From assembly GCA_017631255.1 (NCBI GenBank), contig JAGBTP010000025.1:1-58638 (forward strand): a stretch of DNA of 58,638 bases, given 5' to 3'. The position numbers and the translations under genes are program-made. This stretch comes from Alistipes sp. Its GTDB lineage: Bacteria > Bacteroidota > Bacteroidia > Bacteroidales > Rikenellaceae. The notes beneath the pieces were generated by a model. It searched no databases. It had not been told where the DNA came from and was given only the letters and a program-made list of their open reading frames with translations. Below are positions 52,503 to 58,638 of this stretch, one piece after another (the first letter of the stretch is position 1; the number at the start of each line of letters is the position of its first letter).

Positions 52503-53171
52503 TTACCAAATCCAACAATCGCAATATACTATACGATTATTCTTAATTATAACACGAGTGAGGTCCATATAAAATTCAGCTACAGAGCCACCGTGATGCT
52601 TATACAATTTATCCTCATCATAACATTGATATAGCATCATCTCCCAATCATAACTCATTGGCCAAGCATCGAGATCGGGTTCGTATTTTTTACGCATTTC
52701 CTCATCTTGTGCGCGTCTTTTCGCTCCACAATATTCCTCTGGGTATATTATTGGTGTGAGAGTGAAATCATTTATCTTATATAGTCCCTTCTTGCAATAC
52801 AATCGTACAACAGGATCGGCGTATGGAGTGGCAGGGTTTCCTGACATACGGATGCACACAGTATCGCAACTATAGTCTATTAAATCTAAACTATCAATAA
52901 CATTTCCAAGGCGATTATAGTACTTTTGCACATTGCCAATACACTCGTAACGTATCTTGGGACTCTCTCCACAACATGGACTACCACTACTTGCATATAC
53001 ATGGCGAACTTTTTTGCGACTTAAATACCGCCCAATATCATCAAAGCTATTAACTTCATACTTTGACATTATGGAGTCCGACACATCATTTGACAATTCT
53101 CCGTCAGATGCAAAAACTCCATTATTCAGCACGCCCACAGAGAGGCATATAATCAAAATCTTTTTAAGCAT
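52503..53171 (-). CDS. Secreted cysteine-rich protein of unknown function
   Basis: 222 residues. Signal peptide MLKKILIICLSVGVLNNGVFA. The mature part has about ten cysteines, including PCCGESPKIRYEC, YSCDTVCIR and a C-terminal CDCWIW, suggesting disulfides in the envelope. Contains YGDPVVRLYCKKGLYKINDFTL-like beta strands. No family recognised. AT-rich. First of three unknown envelope genes in a row on this strand. Confidence 0.75.
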   Translation of the reverse strand: MLKKILIICLSVGVLNNGVFASDGELSNDVSDSIMSKYEVNSFDDIGRYLSRKKVRHVYASSGSPCCGESPKIRYECIGNVQKYYNRLGNVIDSLDLIDYSCDTVCIRMSGNPATPYADPVVRLYCKKGLYKINDFTLTPIIYPEEYCGAKRRAQDEEMRKKYEPDLDAWPMSYDWEMMLYQCYDEDKLYKHHGGSVAEFYMDLTRVIIKNNRIVYCDCWIW

Positions 53172-53188
53172 AATATGGTTTTACACAT

Positions 53189-53220
53189 AAAAGATACAAC
53201 CCAAGTTATTTTTATTGCAA
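53189..53220 (-). promoter_or_regulatory. Probable promoter of the unknown-envelope-gene trio
   Basis: Minus strand TTG, 21 nt, TATCTTTT: one mismatch in the -7 box. 18 bases before the start at 53171. Confidence 0.4.
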
Positions 53221-53334
53221 GTTACAACGATTTTTCGAGATTTGCAACCGAGTGATGGTGTAGCAGAAGTATAAATGTAGGCGATGCGCAGACCAAAAAC
53301 CTAATAATTTTAGCAATACTATTATAAATGAGGG

Positions 53335-53365
53335 TTGCACAATAGCGCACAACAATATATCTTTG
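53335..53365 (+). promoter_or_regulatory. Promoter of the TonB-dependent receptor gene
   Basis: GTTG, 20 nt, TATCTTTG: perfect -7 box and spacing. The predicted transcription start (about 53369-53371) coincides with the GTG start codon at 53370. Confidence 0.7.
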
Positions 53366-53369
53366 TGGC

Positions 53370-55628
53370 GTGAAAAGATGGATTACAATAATAGCGATAT
53401 TCATCGCATCGTCGCTTGCAGCGCAGACACATACCGAGACGCTCTATCGTGATATCGAGGGTGTCGAGATCACCGCATCGCTTAAGGGCGAAAAGGGTGA
53501 TGCCGCCCCCGTATCGGCAACGATACTCCCGATGCTCAAACTCGAGGAGCGTGGTGTAACATCCGTCAAGGAGATATCAGCACTCTCGCCAAACTTCTAC
53601 CAGCCAGAATACGGCTCGTCGATAACATCATCTATATATGTGCGTGGTTTCGGCTCACGCATCGACCAGCCAGTACTTGGCGTTATCATCGACAATGTGC
53701 CGGTGATGAACAAGAACGCCTTTGACTTTGACTTCTACGACATTCGTCGCGTGGAGCTGCTCCGAGGTCCGCAGGGCACACTATACGGAAGAAACACATC
53801 GGGCGGCGTGATGAACATAACCACTCTATCACCCTTGGTATGGCAGGGAGTGAGAACAATGGCCGAATACTCTACTGTTGCATCGTATCGCACATCGGCA
53901 GCATACTACGCCCTCCCACGCAATAACTTCGGAATATCGGTGGCAGCAGCCTTTACCCACGACGGCGGCCACACGCTCAACGCCTTTACTGACGAGATTT
54001 GCGATAGTGGCAATAGCGGCTCAGCACGCGTAAGGATGCAGTGGCACCGTGGTGCGTGGAGCTTAGACAACACTCTATCAGCGGGTTATACCAGCGAGGG
54101 TGGTTACGCATACCACCATTACGACCCAACAACCCACCACATCGAGGATGTGGAGTATAACGACCCATCGAGCTACAAGCGCCTCACCATCAACGAGGGC
54201 TTTACGGCTCAGTATGTGAACAATAAGGTGCGCGTATCGAGCGTAACGAGCTACCAATATCTCGACGACACGATGACCCTCGACCAGGATTTCTCACCAA
54301 AGTCGATGTTCACGATGCAGCAGATGCAGCGCGAACACACCATAACAGAGGAGATAGTGATTCGCAACAGCAACGAGAACGACAAGTGGCAGTGGCTGTC
54401 GGGTGCATTCATCTTTGCCAAGTGGCTCGATATGTCGTCGCCCGTAACATTCAAGGAGGATGGTATAAACGACCTTATCGTAGGCAATATCAACGAAAAT
54501 ATCCACAAGGTATTCCCTGATAACAATATGACCATTCGAGAGGATAGCTTTGTGATTAACAGCGACTTTAAGATTCCCACCTACGGAGCAGCTTTATATC
54601 ATCAGTCGTCGTATAGATTAAATAGGTGGAACTTCACCGCAGGCCTACGACTCGATTTCGAGGCAGCGCAGATGAGATATAACTCCAATGCTACGGTCAA
54701 CTATATGTTCGACTATACAATGTCGGACTTCAAGCAGCTCCAATCTACATTTGCGGGCAATGAGAACGACACCTTCTTCGAGATTCTGCCAAAGATTGCG
54801 GTGCAGTACTACTACGGCAGCAGAGATCGCGGCAATGTCTACGCCACCGTCACACGAGGCTATAAGGCAGGAGGTTACAACACCCAGATTTTCTCGGACA
54901 TCCTGCAGGCGCAGATGATGAACGATATGATGTCTGACCTCGGCATCGAGCTCGATTCGGCGGTAGGCACCACCACCTACGACTCTGCATCGGCGACACG
55001 ATACAAGCCTGAGACCACCTGGAACTTCGAGATCGGCACACACCTCAATGCCGCTAAGGGTTTGCATATTGATGCCTCGATGTTCTGGATTGAGTGCTTC
55101 GACCAGCAGGTAACAGTGTTGCCCAAAGGAAAGAATACGGGTCGTATGATGTCGAACGCTGCGCGCTCACGAAGTATCGGAGCTGAGTTGTCGGCTGATT
55201 ACAGCTATAAAGGTCTGAATATCAACCTAAACTACGGCTACACAAATGCTAAGTTCCGCAAGTACAACGATGGTAATGCCGACTACGCAGGCAAGTTCCT
55301 ACCCTACGCTCCGCAGAATACTATAAATGTAGTTATAGCGCACACTTGGCGATTCGACAACGACAACATACAGATGTTGACACTATCGGCAGATTGGCGA
55401 GGCATCGGCTCGATATATTGGGATGAGAGCAATACCCTAAAGCAGCCATTTTACTCGCTCCTCGGAGCCAACATCTCGCTCCGTATGCGCGATTTAACCC
55501 TAACACTTTGGGGACGAAACCTAACTAACACACGATATAACACCTTCTATTTCAAGTCCGTAGGCGAAGAGTTCTTCTCTCAGGGCCGACCAATAGAGGT
55601 AGGAATAAGATTAAACCTAAATATTTAA
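53370..55628 (+). CDS. TonB-dependent outer-membrane receptor
   Basis: Active transport of a scarce ligand (iron complex, cobalamin or similar) across the outer membrane. 752 residues from GTG. Signal peptide MKRWITIIAIFIASSLAAQ. No carboxypeptidase-like N-domain, so it is not SusC-type. Plug domain ~40-150 (SVKEISALSPNFYQPEYG, SSIYVRGFGSR, VELLRGPQGTLYGRNTSGG). The 22-strand barrel continues to the end (IEVGIRLNLNI with a less typical last residue). An upstream in-frame stop at 53343 and the lack of any other ATG/GTG/TTG make GTG the only start. Pairs with the calycin-like lipoprotein 14 bases downstream. Confidence 0.93.
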   Translation: MKRWITIIAIFIASSLAAQTHTETLYRDIEGVEITASLKGEKGDAAPVSATILPMLKLEERGVTSVKEISALSPNFYQPEYGSSITSSIYVRGFGSRIDQPVLGVIIDNVPVMNKNAFDFDFYDIRRVELLRGPQGTLYGRNTSGGVMNITTLSPLVWQGVRTMAEYSTVASYRTSAAYYALPRNNFGISVAAAFTHDGGHTLNAFTDEICDSGNSGSARVRMQWHRGAWSLDNTLSAGYTSEGGYAYHHYDPTTHHIEDVEYNDPSSYKRLTINEGFTAQYVNNKVRVSSVTSYQYLDDTMTLDQDFSPKSMFTMQQMQREHTITEEIVIRNSNENDKWQWLSGAFIFAKWLDMSSPVTFKEDGINDLIVGNINENIHKVFPDNNMTIREDSFVINSDFKIPTYGAALYHQSSYRLNRWNFTAGLRLDFEAAQMRYNSNATVNYMFDYTMSDFKQLQSTFAGNENDTFFEILPKIAVQYYYGSRDRGNVYATVTRGYKAGGYNTQIFSDILQAQMMNDMMSDLGIELDSAVGTTTYDSASATRYKPETTWNFEIGTHLNAAKGLHIDASMFWIECFDQQVTVLPKGKNTGRMMSNAARSRSIGAELSADYSYKGLNINLNYGYTNAKFRKYNDGNADYAGKFLPYAPQNTINVVIAHTWRFDNDNIQMLTLSADWRGIGSIYWDESNTLKQPFYSLLGANISLRMRDLTLTLWGRNLTNTRYNTFYFKSVGEEFFSQGRPIEVGIRLNLNI

Positions 55629-55641
55629 CAAACTAACTATT

Positions 55642-56097
55642 ATGAATAAAATTAAGAATCTTTTTTTATTGGTCGCAGCGGCATTGACCTTTGCGGCGTG
55701 CGAGAATGGCCACGAGAATAATTTGCCTAACAACCCTAATCACAAGGAGTGCTATGAGGGTAAAATGGTCGTAGATCAGAACGATGGCTCGTTCTACGAG
55801 CAGAACAGCGTAGAGGTAGACTACGAGATATACGACGGCAAGATTAACTTTGCGATGTACAAGGTTAAGTTTGCGAGTGGTATGCCTCTCAAGTTGGATA
55901 TGGTCGTGGAGGGCGTCGACTTCGAGGAGAATAACGGCGTCTACACACTTTCGGCAGACGGCGTTGTACCATACGCTATGGGAGGTCCTTTCGAGCAGTT
56001 CACAATCACCCAGCTAACAGGTGAGATTACAGAGACAACTATGACATTGGATTTCCTTTGCGGTGAGTATCCCGTAACTTATAGCGGTAGCAAGTAA
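55642..56097 (+). CDS. Calycin-like beta-barrel lipoprotein
   Basis: 151 residues. Lipobox FAAC gives lipidated Cys at about 20. The mature part matches the Bacteroidetes calycin-like domain: YEGKMVVDQNDGSFYEQNSVEVDYEIYDGKINFAMYKVKFA, with MPLKLDMVVEGVDF and a final strand TMTLDFLCGEYPVTYSG. Such proteins are predicted small-ligand or heme-type binding partners at the surface. Probably cotranscribed with the TonB receptor, so the two may form a capture-transport unit. Confidence 0.88.
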   Translation: MNKIKNLFLLVAAALTFAACENGHENNLPNNPNHKECYEGKMVVDQNDGSFYEQNSVEVDYEIYDGKINFAMYKVKFASGMPLKLDMVVEGVDFEENNGVYTLSADGVVPYAMGGPFEQFTITQLTGEITETTMTLDFLCGEYPVTYSGSK

Positions 56098-56150
56098 CAG
56101 AAAACTAATAAGTTAAGAGTTTAAGATATTAATCTGGCTCTATACACAAC

Positions 56151-56187
56151 CACCCCGACAGCATAGTGCCGTCGGGGTGTTATTTTG
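56151..56187 (+). terminator. Terminator of the receptor operon
   Basis: CACCCCGAC-A-GCA pairs with TGC-C-GTCGGGGTG, followed by TTATTTT. Confidence 0.88.
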
Positions 56188-56271
56188 CGTTGGGATACCT
56201 CACAAGGGTTATATTTCAAAGCCTACCACATATGATATTTGCATCGAGGTGACAATATTCTCCTCTTCACA

Positions 56272-56306
56272 AAAAAATCGGGGCCATCCCGAAGGACAGC
56301 CCCAAA
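56272..56306 (-). terminator. Terminator of serA-DUF1015
   Basis: Minus strand GGGGCTGTCC, TTCG loop, GGATGGCCCC, then TTTTTTT. Confidence 0.92.
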
Positions 56307-56325
56307 GATTGCGATTAGTTATGCA

Positions 56326-57570
56326 CTACTCCTCGAAAGAGTGAATAACAACGCCTGAACGCAACTTAGGCTCGAACCAAGTGGTCTTAGGAGGCATAAT
56401 GTTGCCGGTGTCAGCGATGTCGAAGAGCTGCTGCATTGATACTGGGTACAATGCGAAAGCAACCTTCATCTCGCCACTGTCAACACGCTTCTGCAACTCG
56501 CCCAAACCACGGATACCACCTACGAAGTCGATACGCTTAGAGGTACGAAGGTCAGCGATGCCAAGAACCTTGTCCAACACGAGGTTAGAGAGAACCGATA
56601 CATCGAGAACACCGATAGGATCGTTGTCATCGTAAGTACCCTCCTTAGCAGTCATTGAGTACCACTCGCCATCGATGTACATAGCGAAGTTGTGCAATGC
56701 GTTAGGAGTGTAGATCTCTGCGCCCTTCTTCTCAACAACGAAGCTCTCGCCTACTGCTGCCAAGAACTCCTCCTTAGAAAGACCATTGAGGTCCTTAACT
56801 ACGCGGTTGTAGTCAATAATGCGGAGGTGTGATGCAGGGAAAGTAACTGCAAGGAAGAAGCAGTACTCCTCGTCGCCAGTGTGGTTAGCATTCTTAGATG
56901 CGCACTCCTGACCTACACGAGCAGCAGCAGCTGTACGGTGGTGACCATCAGCCACATACAATGCTGGAATACCTGCGAACAACTCAGTGATACGGTTGTT
57001 AGTCTCCTTGCAACGGATAACCCACATATGGTGACCGAAGCCATCCTCTGCTACGAAGTCGTAGTCAGCCTCGTGCTCAGCAACCCACTTAGAGATAATC
57101 TCGTCAATCTCCTTCTGGTCTGGGTATGCAAAGAATACTGGCTCGATGTTAGCCTTCTGGTTGCGAACATGGATCATACGATCCTCCTCCTTGTCCACGC
57201 GAGTGAGCTCGTGCTTCTTGATAGCACCTGAGAGGTAGTCCTCGTAGTGGCAGCACATAGCGATACCATACTGAGTACGGCCGTTCATAGTCTGAGCGTA
57301 GATGTAGTAGTACTCCTCGTCATCCTGAACCAACCAGCCCTTCTCCTTCCAAAGACGGAAGTTCTCCATAGCCTTCTCGTAAGCCTCCTGAGAGTGCTCG
57401 TCAACGATAGGATTGAAGTCGATCTCTGGCTTGATGATGTGGAGCAATGAGCGCTCTGTTGCCTCGGCCTGAGCCTCTACTGAGTTAAGAACATCGTAAG
57501 GACGCGATGCTACCTCCGATGCATACTCCTTCGGAGGACGGATACCCTTAAAGGGCTTAATTCTTACCAT
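56326..57570 (-). CDS. DUF1015 family protein, serine-pathway neighbour
   Basis: 414 residues, whole-length DUF1015: VRIKPFKGIRPPKEYASEVASRPYDVLN start, AVTFPASHLRIIDYNRVV, and the core YVADGHHRTAAAARVG (about 205-220). The DGHHR motif resembles the nucleotide-binding DGxxR motif of ParB/Srx-fold proteins, some of which are free-serine kinases. It is 97 bases downstream of serA on the same transcript, which fits a serine-metabolism role, as in many anaerobes. Activity is inferred, not established here. Confidence 0.9.
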   Translation of the reverse strand: MVRIKPFKGIRPPKEYASEVASRPYDVLNSVEAQAEATERSLLHIIKPEIDFNPIVDEHSQEAYEKAMENFRLWKEKGWLVQDDEEYYYIYAQTMNGRTQYGIAMCCHYEDYLSGAIKKHELTRVDKEEDRMIHVRNQKANIEPVFFAYPDQKEIDEIISKWVAEHEADYDFVAEDGFGHHMWVIRCKETNNRITELFAGIPALYVADGHHRTAAAARVGQECASKNANHTGDEEYCFFLAVTFPASHLRIIDYNRVVKDLNGLSKEEFLAAVGESFVVEKKGAEIYTPNALHNFAMYIDGEWYSMTAKEGTYDDNDPIGVLDVSVLSNLVLDKVLGIADLRTSKRIDFVGGIRGLGELQKRVDSGEMKVAFALYPVSMQQLFDIADTGNIMPPKTTWFEPKLRSGVVIHSFEE

Positions 57571-57609
57571 ATCTGTTAATAGTTTTAGCTTGGTTATTTA
57601 TTCCTTGTA

Positions 57610-57636
57610 AGGGTGTCAGCCTCAGGCCAACACCCT
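57610..57636 (-). other. Intercistronic hairpin between serA and DUF1015
   Basis: AGGGTGT-xx-GCCT-x-AGGC-xx-ACACCCT: two stacked perfect stems with no T run after. More likely a processing or attenuation structure than a full terminator. Confidence 0.6.
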
Positions 57637-57667
57637 ATATAAGATAGTTGTCAGATAATCCTAAAGA

Positions 57668-58591
57668 CTATTTGTTAACCTGGAAACGAACATTGCCGTT
57701 TACGAAGTAGTCAACAATCTGACGAGCAGCTGCCAAACCAGCGTTTACATTAGCCTCAGCAGTCTCAGCACCCTGCTTCTTAGGAGTACCGAAGTAGCGC
57801 TTGCCGAACTTCTCAGCGTAAACATCCTTAGCATCTGGAGCGATATCAGTTACATACTTCAAATCCTCACGCTCCTCCATAGCCTTCATAAGACCCTCCT
57901 CGTTGATAACCTCCTTGCGGGCAGTGTTAACGATAGTAGCGCCCTTAGGCATAGACATAGCGAGGTCATAACCGATAGAACCCTTAGTCTCAGCAGTTGC
58001 AGGAATGTGCAATGAAAGGTAGTCAGCAGCAGCGTAAAGCTCAGCGATAGAGTTCATCTTCTTAACGCCATCACGCTCGAATACAGCATCGTCAGTGATG
58101 AATGGGTCGTATGCTACAACATTCATACCGAGAGCCTTACCCTTCAAACCTACCAAACGACCTACGTTACCGTAAGCGTGGATAGCAAGAGTCTTACCAG
58201 AAAGCTCAGTACCAGTACCTGGGTTAAACTGGTTACGAGCCATATATACCATCATACCAAGAGCCAACTCAGCAACTGCGTTAGAGTTCTGACCTGGAGT
58301 GTTCATAACTACTACGTTGTGAGCAGTAGCAGCAGCGAGGTCTACGTTATCGAAACCAGCACCTGCACGAACAACAATCTTAAGCTGCTTAGCAGCCTCA
58401 ATAACCTCAGCAGTAACCTTGTCGCTACGGATGATAAGAGCATCAACATCAGCAACAGCTGCCAAAAGCTCAGCCTTGTCAGTATACTTCTCAAGGCGTA
58501 CTACCTCATAGTTAGCCTCCTTCAAAATAGCCTCGATACCCTCAACTGCGGTCTTTGCGAAAGGCTTCTCGGTTGCAATAAGTACCTTCAT
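57668..58591 (-). CDS. serA: D-3-phosphoglycerate dehydrogenase, short lysine type
   Basis: First step of serine synthesis. 307 residues, without the ACT domain of E. coli SerA. NAD-binding AYGNVGRLVGLKGKALGM (about 138-155), substrate/cofactor RAGAGFDNVD, NTARKEVINEEGL with the catalytic Arg. The usual catalytic His (TPH) is Lys in YFGTPKKQGAETAEAN (about 268). This combination is the known short Lys-type PGDH of Bacteroidales and Entamoeba histolytica. serC is expected just upstream, beyond the window. Codon use is biased toward that of highly expressed genes. Confidence 0.94.
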   Translation of the reverse strand: MKVLIATEKPFAKTAVEGIEAILKEANYEVVRLEKYTDKAELLAAVADVDALIIRSDKVTAEVIEAAKQLKIVVRAGAGFDNVDLAAATAHNVVVMNTPGQNSNAVAELALGMMVYMARNQFNPGTGTELSGKTLAIHAYGNVGRLVGLKGKALGMNVVAYDPFITDDAVFERDGVKKMNSIAELYAAADYLSLHIPATAETKGSIGYDLAMSMPKGATIVNTARKEVINEEGLMKAMEEREDLKYVTDIAPDAKDVYAEKFGKRYFGTPKKQGAETAEANVNAGLAAARQIVDYFVNGNVRFQVNK

Positions 58592-58638
58592 AATAGGTTT
58601 TTCTTATTTATAATTTTTAGTGATTAAGGTAGCCATCA

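Noticed and set aside
53370-56097. Polysaccharide utilisation locus (SusC/SusD)
   Set aside because: The receptor lacks the SusC N-terminal extension and no SusD or glycan enzymes are adjacent.
56272-56306. Similar GGGGC-TCC...GGnnGGCCCC hairpins after fprA and DUF1015 as a repeat family
   Set aside because: Similarity is limited to the stem of ordinary terminators with T runs; no wider homology.
1-58638. CRISPR arrays, tRNA, rRNA, IS elements or prophage
   Set aside because: No regular direct repeats, no tRNA-like cloverleaf in the short intergenic gaps, and no transposase, integrase or phage protein in any frame.

Overview
The window is 58.6 kb of densely coding bacterial chromosome, about 50% GC. 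It almost certainly comes from a gut Bacteroidales species, and an Alistipes/Rikenellaceae-type genome is my best guess. The reasons are many promoters of the Bacteroidetes type (TTTG or TTG, 19-21 nt, TAnnTTTG), several BACON-domain lipoproteins, families such as DUF4251, DUF3109, C_GCAxxG_C_C and calycin-like lipoproteins, a lysine-type short SerA, and the methylmalonyl-CoA/propionate enzymes. I found no rRNA, tRNA, IS element, phage, integrase or CRISPR array. No gene-free stretch exceeds 300 bases.

Layout. 1-5.35 kb: methylmalonyl-CoA decarboxylase/acyl-CoA carboxylase subunit (cut by the window edge) and methylmalonyl-CoA epimerase on the minus strand; then a plus-strand run of a thioredoxin-fold secreted protein, the MeaB GTPase and two exported unknowns. 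5.4-9.5 kb: a YkuD_2 protein with a zinc-less sirtuin, an AT-rich orphan, a dicarboxylate symporter and a DUF4251 protein. 9.6-15.7 kb: a minus-strand operon cvfB, methyltransferase, nitrilase, TSUP permease, uvrA. 15.8-17.8 kb: mscL and a channel/lipoprotein pair. 17.9-21.3 kb: two BACON lipoproteins. 21.4-30.8 kb: DUF1295, ygbA-msrA, GH20, then the operon yicC-gmk-nadD-DUF3109-M23/LysM, then a flavodiiron protein. 30.9-36.6 kb: a zinc uptake pair without a permease, an S41 protease-like protein, panC-panD with a stop codon inside panC, an HsdR-N protein and a C_GCAxxG protein. 36.7-46.2 kb: a calcium-type P-ATPase facing the run trkA-dNK-rsmF-merR-nif3-zinc ribbon, then two small membrane proteins. 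46.3-58.6 kb: Hsp20, a third BACON lipoprotein, typA, rpiB, three unknown envelope proteins, a TonB-dependent receptor with a calycin-like lipoprotein, and serA-DUF1015.

Most of the window is housekeeping. The points most worth following are: (1) two G9 tracts placed at promoters of envelope genes, one of them filling half the spacer of a perfect promoter, which is the layout of a phase-variable switch; (2) a single in-frame TAA that splits an otherwise intact, promoter-bearing panC; (3) a TonB-dependent receptor whose only usable start codon sits on its predicted transcription start; (4) unusual protein architectures (NadD-TPR, Hsp20 with a Cys/His insert, a K+-channel-like protein with a degenerate filter); and (5) two structured intergenic elements, at 1.41-1.49 kb and 39.56-39.69 kb. 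All family calls were made by reading the sequence, with no database search.
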